Positions 1 through 4,917 of a stretch of DNA of 8,358 bases are shown one piece after another. A program made the translations under genes and the position numbers. Origin of the DNA: Candidatus Tayloriibacteriota bacterium (lineage in GTDB: Bacteria; Patescibacteriota; Minisyncoccia; Phycocordibacterales; GWA1-40-21). Position 1 is the first letter of the stretch; the number at the start of each line of letters is the position of its first letter. A model generated the notes under the pieces. The model was not told the DNA's origin, did no database searches, and worked only from the letters and a program-made list of their open reading frames with translations. The stretch is from positions 1-8,358 of the forward strand of contig JAPLZG010000082.1 of the NCBI GenBank assembly GCA_026395155.1, given 5' to 3'.

Positions 1-492
1 AGACTGATTGAAGCAGTCCTTTCTGGTGGAATGAGTTCAAGACTTTTCCAAAAAATGAGAGATGAAATGGGTATTTGTTATTATGTTCAGGCAGAAAATG
101 ATGCATCCACCGATCACGGGGTTTTTTCTGTTTCTGCCGGTGTAGATAGCAAAAGAGTAAAAGAAGGTATAACAGCGATACTTTATGAATTTAAGAGGAT
201 GAAAACTGGACTAGTTTTAAAAGAGGAACTTGATAAAGCAAAACAATACTTGATTGGAAATCTCTATTTAGGGCTTGAATCTTCAAATTCAATGGCTGGA
301 TTTTATGGATATCAGGAAGTTTTAAGAAAAGAAATTAAAAAACCAGAAGATGTCGTAAAAGAAATAAAAGCCGTTACTGCAGAAGAAATTAAGTTTGTAG
401 CGGAAAGAATCTTTAAAAATGAAGGTTTGAACCTTTCAATAGTAGGGAAGTTTAAGGATAAGAAGGAGTTTTTGGAGATATTGAAGATATAA
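1..492 (+). CDS. M16-family (insulinase/processing-peptidase-like) protein, C-terminal part; 5' end outside window
   Basis: The frame is open from base 1, so the gene begins before the window; 163 residues are visible and end at TAA. The visible part carries the pattern S-G-G-M-S-S-R-L-F-Q, then M-R-D-E-M-G-I-C-Y-Y-V (residues about 7-31 of the fragment). This matches the second M16 domain, where GGGxSSRLFQxxREKxGLxYxV is typical and includes the conserved Arg/Tyr that contact substrate. The rest is an alpha/beta stretch, with 'EELDKAKQYLIGNLYLGLES' and 'VTAEEIKFVAERIF' matching the usual end of the family. The zinc-binding HxxEH motif lies in the missing N-terminal half, so I cannot tell an active peptidase from an inactive partner subunit. 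Family members cleave short or misfolded peptides or, in bacteria, act in envelope protein processing. No clear terminator follows. Confidence 0.88.
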   Translation, partial: RLIEAVLSGGMSSRLFQKMRDEMGICYYVQAENDASTDHGVFSVSAGVDSKRVKEGITAILYEFKRMKTGLVLKEELDKAKQYLIGNLYLGLESSNSMAGFYGYQEVLRKEIKKPEDVVKEIKAVTAEEIKFVAERIFKNEGLNLSIVGKFKDKKEFLEILKI

Positions 493-791
493 AGGCTCGC
501 TCATACTATTTTCTTCACTAAAGCGTTTCGTAAATTTGAAAATTATATTCATCTTTTTATACGAAAAATCAAAAACTCCTCACGAAGTTCGTCAAACAGT
601 TTGGTTTTTCTAAAAGATTCATTAATTTTCTAAATTTACTACACTAACCCGTTCAGAAAATATATTCGCTCGCTTGTGTACAAAAGAGAAAATTCGCCTC
701 CGTAAGGCTTTTAAAACGCTCGGCTTCGCTCGCTAGTGTACAAGAGAGCAGATAGTCCGTCGCGCTGCTAAATGATTTTAAAAAGAGAAAA
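493..791. repeat. Non-coding stretch with reiterated CTCGCTCGCT words
   Basis: I see no gene here. Related words recur: CGCTCGCTTGTGTACAAAAG near 666-685, CGCTCGCTAGTGTACAAGAG near 727-746, and CTCGCTCGCTATTGAGCAG at 792, which begins the next repeat. The same word, as its reverse complement, ends the second copy of that repeat near 5171-5187. A weak inverted pair, TTTCGTA/TACGAAA, lies near 524-566. The stretch appears to be nested or decayed dispersed-repeat material, visibly richer in GC at the CGCTCGCT words than the flanking genes. Confidence 0.5.
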
Positions 792-1016
792 CTCGCTCGC
801 TATTGAGCAGAATTGTATCGAGAGTTTATCTTTTTTCTGCCTGCCCCGTCAAATTGATTTTTTATCGGAGAGCGATGTCTGAATACTTCTCTGTATGAGG
901 GCACGCGCTGTGTTCTGAATAGTCGGCGGACTATTCCTATTCCGAAAAGACAGCCATGGTGTTGTGTGTTTAATCCTTATTGAATACACAACCTGTCTTA
1001 TTTGACTGGGGTCATT
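792..1016 (+). repeat. Dispersed repeat, copy A (about 225 bp)
   Basis: This block matches, in inverted orientation and with scattered mismatches, bases 4918-5187. Shared landmarks in order are CTCGCTCGCT, CAGAATTGTATCG, TTTCTGCCTGCCCCGTCAAA, TTATCGGAGAGCGATGTC, ACGCGCTGTGTTCTGAATAG, TCGGCGGACTATTCC, GACAGCCATGGTGTTGTG, TACACAACCTGTCTTATTT and GGGGTCATT. Copy A has one 41-base unit (934-974), where the other copy has two. The translations of the two copies differ through indels, so this is best read as non-coding repeat DNA. It is followed by CATTGCGAGG, a word common at the edges of bacterial dispersed repeats. Confidence 0.85.
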
Positions 1017-1035
1017 GCGAGGAATTTTTATGACG

Positions 1036-1122
1036 CCCGCCTGCAACGCTATACGCCAGCCCGCATCGCTACGCGAGCAAGTCGTTTACGAAGCGTTGCT
1101 GGCGGGTAGCATTGCGGGCAGG
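1036..1122. repeat. GC-rich palindromic repeat, long intergenic form (87 bp)
   Basis: The left end is CCCGCCTGCAACGCTATA and the right end is GTAGCATTGCGGGCAGG. The reverse complement of the right half (CCTGCCCGCAATGCTAC, then CCGCCAGCAACGC) resembles the left half (CCTGCAACGCTATA, then CGCCAGCCCGC) with small gaps, giving a large imperfect palindrome that could fold as a hairpin. It sits between CATTGCGAGG (1013-1022) and GTGGCAATCC (1122-1131), the two ends of a familiar type of bacterial repeat, so it looks nested. The outer ends recur, joined together, inside recA at 4586-4622. Confidence 0.75.
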
Positions 1123-1227
1123 TGGCAATCCATCTTTTCTGCCTGCCCCGCCAAAAACCCTCTTTTTTGTTATTTGATACTCCCAAATTCTGAATCTTGA
1201 ACCCTAAATCAGGAGTCATTTTTTTAT

Positions 1228-1256
1228 TTGCATTTTGATTTTTAGTGTGCTAATCT
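1228..1256 (+). promoter_or_regulatory. Candidate rpsF promoter (possibly leaderless)
   Basis: TTGCAT (1228-1233), a 17-base spacer and TAATCT (1251-1256) preceded by TG one base upstream form a plausible promoter with an extended -10. The hexamers are weak (4/6 and 3/6 matches). Transcription would start about 7 bases downstream, at or next to the rpsF ATG at 1264, giving an mRNA with almost no leader. This fits the absence of a Shine-Dalgarno sequence before rpsF. Confidence 0.4.
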
Positions 1257-1263
1257 TACGCAC

Positions 1264-1800
1264 ATGAGTAAAAAGTCAACAGTTGCAAAAAATAATGAGG
1301 AAAAAATATATGAAATTGGTTTTCATCTTATTTCTTCTATTGCTGAGGAGAATGTCCCAGCCGAAACTGCTAAAATTAAGGCTGTTTTAGATAATGAAAA
1401 GGCGATTATTATTTCAGAAGAAGCCCCAAAGTTAAGGCCTCTTGCTTATTCTATTAAGAAAGCTTTTGGTGGAGCATATAAAATCTTTGATAAAGCATAT
1501 TTTGGATTTATTAAATTTGAACTTCCAGAAGGTGGAGATATAGCTAAAATTGATTTAAGTTTAAAAAATAATGAATCAGTTTTGAGATATATAGTTATAA
1601 AGACAGAGAGAGAAAATACCATGTACTCTCCTAAGATTTCAGTATATTCAGATAAAGAAGCTAAAGCTAGATTCCCTGGTTCAAAAGTTGAAAAAGAAAA
1701 GATAACAAAGACTGAGAAGGTAGAAAAAGTTGAAAAGACTGCTACTATTGAAGAAATTGATAAATCTATTGATGAATTGGTTGATGATAGTAAGATTTAA
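1264..1800 (+). CDS. rpsF: 30S ribosomal protein bS6
   Basis: bS6 binds 16S rRNA with bS18 in the platform of the small subunit. The S6 fold spans about residues 13-116: a first beta strand 'KIYEIGFHLIS', the conserved region 'LRPLAYSIKKAFGGAYKIFDKAYFGFIKFELP' (57-88; usually RRLAYxIxKxxxGxY), and a last strand 'VLRYIVIKTER' (106-116). At 178 residues it is longer than typical bS6 (about 95-135). The excess is a C-terminal tail from about 117 with a Lys/Glu-rich stretch (KVEKEKITKTEKVEKVEK) and an acidic end, probably disordered. The ATG at 1264 is the first in frame and has no Shine-Dalgarno before it. The ssb start follows after 14 bases, so the two are surely co-transcribed. Identification rests on motifs plus the rpsF-ssb-rpsR order and is firm. 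Confidence 0.95.
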   Translation: MSKKSTVAKNNEEKIYEIGFHLISSIAEENVPAETAKIKAVLDNEKAIIISEEAPKLRPLAYSIKKAFGGAYKIFDKAYFGFIKFELPEGGDIAKIDLSLKNNESVLRYIVIKTERENTMYSPKISVYSDKEAKARFPGSKVEKEKITKTEKVEKVEKTATIEEIDKSIDELVDDSKI

Positions 1801-1814
1801 TAAATATATTATAT

Positions 1815-2273
1815 ATGTATCTAAACAAAGCATTTTTATACGGTAATCTCACAAAAGATCCAGAATTAAAATCTCTTCCATCAGGAATAAAGGTAGTTTC
1901 TTTCGGTCTAGCAACAAATAGAACTTGGAAAGATAAAGATGGCGTTAAAAAGGATGATACAACATTTCATAATATAGTAGCTTTCGGAAAACCAGCAGAG
2001 CTTATCGCACAATATTTAAAGAAAGGTAGAGGAGTATTTATAGAAGGCAGAATCGCGAATAGATCTTGGGATGATAAAGATGGAGTAAAGAAATATAGAT
2101 CAGAAGTTATCGTTGAAAATTTCCAGTTTGGTCCTAATGCACCTGGTCAAGGAGGGGAAACATTTAATAAGCCAGCACAAGCAGAAAGTCCAGCACCAAA
2201 GAGCAAGGTTGAAAATATGGACACAATAGAATATCCAACAGAAGAGATTAATCCAGAGGATATACCTTTCTAG
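1815..2273 (+). CDS. ssb: Single-stranded DNA-binding protein SSB
   Basis: SSB coats single-stranded DNA during replication and repair and recruits partner proteins through its C-terminal tip. The OB fold covers residues 1-108: 'LNKAFLYGNLTKDPELKSLPSG' at the N-terminus, 'VVSFGLATNRTWKD', 'TTFHNIVAFGKPAELIAQYLKKG' and 'VFIEGRIANRSW', then 'RSEVIVENFQFG'. A short linker (109-147), rich in Pro, Ala, Gln and Glu, leads to the acidic tip D-I-P-F (149-152), the canonical partner-docking peptide. At 152 residues it is normal to slightly short. 'DKDGVKK' occurs twice (40-46 and 87-93), in the two loops between strands. There is no Shine-Dalgarno; only an AT-rich stretch precedes the ATG. It sits between rpsF and rpsR, as in most bacteria. 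Confidence 0.97.
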   Translation: MYLNKAFLYGNLTKDPELKSLPSGIKVVSFGLATNRTWKDKDGVKKDDTTFHNIVAFGKPAELIAQYLKKGRGVFIEGRIANRSWDDKDGVKKYRSEVIVENFQFGPNAPGQGGETFNKPAQAESPAPKSKVENMDTIEYPTEEINPEDIPF

Positions 2274-2276
2274 AAG

Positions 2277-2304
2277 TTGAACATACCAATATACGAATTA
2301 TACT
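2277..2304 (+). promoter_or_regulatory. Candidate rpsR promoter just after ssb
   Basis: TTGAAC (2277-2282), a 16-base spacer and TATACT (2299-2304) make a good sigma-70-type promoter, with TTGA conserved and 5/6 in the -10. Transcription would begin near 2311, giving rpsR a leader of about 180 bases. Readthrough from the rpsF promoter is also expected, since no terminator separates ssb from this site. Confidence 0.45.
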
Positions 2305-2310
2305 AATTTA

Positions 2311-2418
2311 CCCAATAAAGTTTTTCCAAAAAATAACATAGTAATTTATTAAAACACAGCTGGTTTAATTGAGTAAATATTTAAAAGCAACATTATTAAG
2401 AATTAAAACTTTATAGGG
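2311..2418 (+). promoter_or_regulatory. Possible structured 5' leader of rpsR (long-range helix)
   Basis: CCCAATAAAGTTTT (2311-2324) and AAAACTTTATAGGG (2405-2418) are reverse complements except for one A-A mismatch, giving a 14-position helix that encloses about 80 bases. The left arm begins where the predicted transcript would start. The right arm contains AGGG of an SD-like AGGGTG (2415-2420), so folding would hide it. Autogenous control of rpsF-rpsR operons by the bS6:bS18 complex binding a leader RNA is known in other bacteria. Whether this RNA is such a site is inference. Confidence 0.3.
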
Positions 2419-2425
2419 TGAACGA

Positions 2426-2458
2426 ATGGCTACGAATAAGAAAAAGTTGGAGAATTAA
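2426..2458 (+). other. Ten-codon upstream ORF before rpsR (leader peptide or relic of bS18 N-terminus)
   Basis: ATG at 2426 opens a frame reading MATNKKKLEN then TAA. It is preceded by AGGGTG with a 5-base gap, the best Shine-Dalgarno-like sequence seen before any start in the window. It is in the same frame as rpsR, 66 bases upstream, and its basic composition resembles the N-terminal extensions of many bS18 proteins. The 36 bases from its stop to the base before the rpsR ATG are low-complexity repeat, and removing them would fuse the two in frame. It may be a regulatory ORF, a broken N-terminal extension, or chance. Confidence 0.3.
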
Positions 2459-2488
2459 AAACTAAAACCTAGAAACTAAAAACTAAAT
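2456..2488 (+). repeat. Low-complexity CTAAAAACTAAA repeat before rpsR
   Basis: TAAAAACTAAAACC, TAGAAACTAAAAACTAAA and variants follow each other directly, an irregular tandem array of units near AAACTA. It occupies the last stretch before the rpsR ATG and leaves no room for a Shine-Dalgarno sequence. Confidence 0.6.
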
Positions 2489-2491
2489 TAT

Positions 2492-2692
2492 ATGAAACAA
2501 TGCTTTTTTTCACAAAATAATATTAAATATGTAGACTACAAGGATGTAGAGCTTCTTAAGAAGTTCCTAAATCCTCATGCAAGAGTTCAAGGAAAGAAGA
2601 AAACAAATGTTAAAGCTAGAAGTCAAAGACAGCTTGCTCAGGCTATTAAGAGAGCAAGATTCATGGCTCTTCTTCCATTCGTAGCAAGATAA
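2492..2692 (+). CDS. rpsR: 30S ribosomal protein bS18
   Basis: bS18 pairs with bS6 on the 30S platform. The 66 residues contain the family core: 'NNIKYVDYKDVELLKKFLNPHARV' (9-32), then 'ARSQRQLAQAIKRARFMALLPFV' (42-64), the highly conserved C-terminal rRNA-binding helix region, with RQLAxAIKRARxxALLPFV nearly perfect. The N-terminus 'MKQCFF' is short; many bS18 proteins have a few more basic residues first (see the small ORF at 2426). The ATG at 2492 is the only in-frame start before the conserved core and lacks a Shine-Dalgarno. The gene lies 218 bases after ssb and is followed by its own hairpin terminator. rplI, the usual next gene, is absent. Confidence 0.95.
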   Translation: MKQCFFSQNNIKYVDYKDVELLKKFLNPHARVQGKKKTNVKARSQRQLAQAIKRARFMALLPFVAR

Positions 2693-2698
2693 TCGGAT

Positions 2699-2727
2699 AA
2701 GCTATCAGCTACTAGCTGATAGCTTTT
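2699..2727 (+). terminator. Rho-independent terminator after rpsR
   Basis: AAGCTATCAGCT (2699-2710), loop ACT, and AGCTGATAGCTT (2714-2725) form a perfect 12-bp stem whose 3' side runs into TTTT, then AGTTTGT. It begins seven bases after the rpsR stop codon, so it should end the rpsF-ssb-rpsR transcript, with efp then needing its own promoter or readthrough. Confidence 0.75.
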
Positions 2728-2765
2728 AGTTTGTATATTAATTATTAATTTGTTGGTTGTTTTTT

Positions 2766-2797
2766 CTAACAGCTAGCACCTAACAGCTAAAAACTAA
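2766..2797 (+). repeat. Low-complexity CTAACAGCT repeat before efp
   Basis: CTAACAGCT occurs at 2766-2774 and again at 2780-2788, separated by AGCAC, and is followed by AAAAACTAA. The array ends two bases before the efp ATG and resembles the array before rpsR in both composition and position. Confidence 0.55.
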
Positions 2798-2799
2798 TT

Positions 2800-3372
2800 A
2801 TGTCTATACTAGAATACAGCGAAGTTGTAGAAAGAAAAATAATTCTTTATGAGGGTCAGCCTTATGAAGTTTTGAGTTCTCATGTTTTTAGAAAACAAAT
2901 GAGAAAGCCTGTTAATGCTACTAAGCTTAGAAATATAATTACCGGTAAAATTACTGAAGTATCTTTTCATCAAGCAGAAAAAATACAAGAAGCTGAAATA
3001 GAATATAAAGATGCAAAATTCCTTTATCAAAATAAAGGGGAATTTTGGTTTTGTGATCCAAAGAATCCTGCAGATAGATTTAAGCTCGAAGAAGATTTAA
3101 TAGGGACACCAGCTAAGTTTATGAAAGTAAATTCTATAGTTGAGACTATGCTTTTTGACGAAAAAGTTATTGGAGTTAAGCTTCCTATCAAAGTTGAATT
3201 GAAGGTCACTGAAGCTCCTCCAGCTGTAAAAGGGGATACTGCGACAGGCGGATCAAAACAGATTACTCTTGAGACGGGTTATATCATAAATGCTCCACTT
3301 TTTATTGTTGAGGGTGAAATGATCGTTGTGAATACTACTACTGGGGATTATGTGGAAAGGGCAAAGAAGTAA
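2800..3372 (+). CDS. efp: Elongation factor P with a non-canonical domain I loop
   Basis: EF-P enters the ribosomal E site and helps peptide-bond formation at polyproline stalls. Length (190) is normal. Domain I (1-64) shows 'VVERKIILYEGQPYEVLSSHVF' and 'TKLRNIITGKITE'; the OB domains follow (about 65-126, with 'YQNKGEFWFCDP', and 127-190). The family signature lies in 'KVTEAPPAVKGDTATGGSKQITLETG' plus 'YIINAPLFI' (about 135-169). Ungapped alignment to the E. coli protein as I recall it places Met34 where the modified Lys34 lies: the tip is R-K-Q-M-R-K-P, not V-K-P-G-K-G-Q. Basic residues flank it, so some ribosome contact may persist. No Shine-Dalgarno precedes the ATG at 2800. It follows rpsR where rplI is usually found. 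Confidence 0.95.
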   Translation: MSILEYSEVVERKIILYEGQPYEVLSSHVFRKQMRKPVNATKLRNIITGKITEVSFHQAEKIQEAEIEYKDAKFLYQNKGEFWFCDPKNPADRFKLEEDLIGTPAKFMKVNSIVETMLFDEKVIGVKLPIKVELKVTEAPPAVKGDTATGGSKQITLETGYIINAPLFIVEGEMIVVNTTTGDYVERAKK

Positions 3373-3375
3373 AAT

Positions 3376-3406
3376 AGTCTAAAGTCAAAAGCTTAAAGTC
3401 TAAAGT
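3376..3406 (+). repeat. Short direct repeat AGTCTAAAGT after efp
   Basis: AGTCTAAAGT occurs exactly at 3376-3385 and 3397-3406, with CAAAAGCTTAA between. It lies just after the efp stop codon and before the terminator hairpin. It belongs to the same style of simple AT-rich text as the arrays before rpsR and efp. Confidence 0.5.
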
Positions 3407-3414
3407 ACAGAAAA

Positions 3415-3453
3415 CACAAAGAGCGATTTTGCTTTGCAAAATCGCTCTTTGTG
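3415..3453. terminator. Strong hairpin between convergent efp and recA (likely bidirectional terminator)
   Basis: An 18-bp perfect stem, CACAAAGAGCGATTTTGC (3415-3432) with GCAAAATCGCTCTTTGTG (3436-3453), closes a TTT loop. Reading toward recA's downstream side (minus strand), the stem is followed by TTTTCTG; on the plus strand the U-tract is poorer (CTTTGT). It sits 42 bases after efp and 49 bases after the end of recA, where a shared terminator is expected. Confidence 0.75.
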
Positions 3454-3502
3454 CTTTGTAAATGAATTTTAGTCGGGCAAGCATCTATAACGCTTAGAAC
3501 AA

Positions 3503-4642
3503 TTACAACTCTTTCAGCTTTTCCCTTATCACCTTCAATATCTCCGCAGAAACTTTAGGGTTTTCTTTTAGGAATTGTCGTGCAGAGTCATACCCTCGGC
3601 CGATTTTTTCGCCATTATATTCATAAGATGAACCAGACTTTTTAATTATTCCCATTTTTTCTCCAAGGGCAAGCATTTCACCTTCTTTGGAAATACCTTC
3701 GTTATACATCAAATCAAACTCAGTTTGTTTAAATGGTGCAGCAACCTTATTTTTTACAACTTTAACTCTGCAACGTCCTCCCATTATTTCTTCACCTTTT
3801 TTGATTTGTGCGATTCTTCTAATATCAAGTCTGACAGATGTATAAAATTTTAATGCTTTTCCACCAGGGGTAGTTTCTGGATTACCAAACATAACACCAA
3901 TTTGCATTCTTATCTGGTTAATAAAAATAACAATAGTTTTTGATTTTGCAACAATTGCAGTAAGTTTTCTTAATGCTTGTGACATTAATCTAGCTTGTTT
4001 ACCGACGTGATATGCTCCCATATCGCCTTCAATTTCATCTTTAGGAGTAAGAGCAGCAACAGAATCGATAACAATAACATCCATCTTTCCAGAACGAACT
4101 AGGGAGTCGACGATTTCAAGACCTTGTTCACCTGTGTCTGGTTGAGAGATTAGAAGCTGGTCAATTTTTACACCGAGCTTCTTTGCATATTCTGGGTCCA
4201 TTGCATGTTCTGCATCAATATAGGCACAAATTCCGCCTGTTTTTTGGGCTTCAGCCACAACATGAAGTGCCAAAGTTGTTTTTCCTGAAGATTCAGGCCC
4301 GAAAATCTCAATTATTCTTCCACGAGGAAGTCCTCCAACACCAAGTGCGGCATCAAGACCGATAGATCCTGTATGAATGACATTTACATTTACTTTCGGC
4401 TTTTCCCCGAGCATCATTATTGATTCATCACCAAATTTAGTTTTGATAGCTTTTAGTGCATCTTCAATTTTATTCATACTAGCCTTATCTGGCTTACTTG
4501 AAGTTGATTCATCTTCATTATTTTCTGAATCTCCAGTTTCTAGTTTTTCTGTTTCTGTTTCAACATCTGCTTCAACTTTTTTCTCCCCGCCTGCAACGTT
4601 ATTCGTAGCATTTCGGGCAGGCTTTGTTTTTTTCGCTATCAT
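3503..4642 (-). CDS. recA: Recombinase RecA with an extra N-terminal extension
   Basis: RecA forms ATP-bound filaments on single-stranded DNA for strand exchange and, where present, the SOS response. Visible motifs are Walker A GPESSGKTT (115-123), catalytic Glu in 'YIDAEHAMDP' (Glu145), Walker B 'MDVIVIDS' (187-194), 'HVGKQARLMSQALRKLT' (212-228), 'FINQIRMQIGVMFGNPETT' with DNA-binding loop L2 (240-258), and 'RLDIRR' (271-276). The usual RecA start corresponds to about Met56 (MNKIEDALKAIKTKFG). Residues 1-55 are extra: a basic start, a segment encoded by a dispersed palindromic repeat (7-19), and an acidic Ser/Glu/Asp stretch (20-53). The usual acidic C-terminal tail is missing; the protein ends K-E-L. 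The start at 4642 is the first in-frame ATG and has no Shine-Dalgarno. Met56 (ATG at 4477-4475) has a weak AAGG six bases upstream and is a real alternative start. Confidence 0.97.
   Translation of the reverse strand: MIAKKTKPARNATNNVAGGEKKVEADVETETEKLETGDSENNEDESTSSKPDKASMNKIEDALKAIKTKFGDESIMMLGEKPKVNVNVIHTGSIGLDAALGVGGLPRGRIIEIFGPESSGKTTLALHVVAEAQKTGGICAYIDAEHAMDPEYAKKLGVKIDQLLISQPDTGEQGLEIVDSLVRSGKMDVIVIDSVAALTPKDEIEGDMGAYHVGKQARLMSQALRKLTAIVAKSKTIVIFINQIRMQIGVMFGNPETTPGGKALKFYTSVRLDIRRIAQIKKGEEIMGGRCRVKVVKNKVAAPFKQTEFDLMYNEGISKEGEMLALGEKMGIIKKSGSSYEYNGEKIGRGYDSARQFLKENPKVSAEILKVIREKLKEL
4586..4622. repeat. Short form of the GC-rich palindromic repeat, inside recA
   Basis: CCCGCCTGCAACGTTA (4586-4601), TTC, and GTAGCATTTCGGGCAGG (4605-4621) match the outer ends of the intergenic element at 1036-1122 (CCCGCCTGCAACGCTATA and GTAGCATTGCGGGCAGG) with only a few differences, with the middle of about 50 bases absent. 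It lies in frame within recA and encodes residues 7-19 (KPARNATNNVAGG on the minus strand). It is GC-rich against an AT-rich gene. Confidence 0.7.
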
Positions 4643-4738
4643 TTTGTTTACTTGTTATAACTTATAAATTACTATTAAATGACTATCTTCCAATTTTTAT
4701 ACACATACCATTATAAAATTTAATTTTTTAATACATTA

Positions 4739-4747
4739 ATTATACCA
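4739..4747 (-). promoter_or_regulatory. Candidate recA promoter (extended -10)
   Basis: On the minus strand, TGGTATAAT is an extended -10 (TGnTATAAT) with no clear -35. It predicts a start near 4732 and a leader of about 90 bases. A second TATAAT lies nearer the gene (plus-strand 4710-4715). The sequence continues TATAATTAAT then GTATTAAAA, very like the ftsK promoter. A small palindrome GTTATAAC (4654-4661) lies just before the recA ATG. No LexA-type box is recognisable. Confidence 0.45.
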
Positions 4748-4814
4748 TAATACTTTTGATAATAGCGAGTGGTGGTCAAGTATTTAAAGATTAAAACCGG
4801 AAACGACCTCCAAA

Positions 4815-4853
4815 TTACCAGAGAGGTCCTTCCCGGTTTTGGAGATGGATCCC
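4815..4853 (-). repeat. 39-bp repeat shared (inverted) with the window end
   Basis: Its reverse complement matches 8320-8358 at 36 of 39 positions (GGGATCCATCTCC at one end, GGGAAGGACCTCTCTGGTAA at the other). It lies within a hairpin-capable segment: AAAACCGG (4793-4800) pairs with CCGGTTTT (4833-4840), and ACCTC (4806-4810) pairs with GAGGT (4823-4827). The rest of 4854-4917 holds no gene that I can support. Confidence 0.75.
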
Positions 4854-4917
4854 GTTCTCGACCTGATTTTCTTGAGCGAAGCAATTAGAAAATGGAAGTG
4901 TCCTTGTGGTGCAACGG

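Noticed and set aside
849..1200. Open frames on both strands in the 849-1200 repeat region
   Set aside because: They translate the palindromes and copy A; neither shows a family motif or a plausible start context.
3470..3500. CGGGCAAGC...AACGCTT as a third copy of the GC-rich palindrome
   Set aside because: Only two short words match, with no second arm.
4654..4661. GTTATAAC palindrome before recA as a LexA-type box
   Set aside because: Too short and AT-rich, and does not match known LexA boxes.
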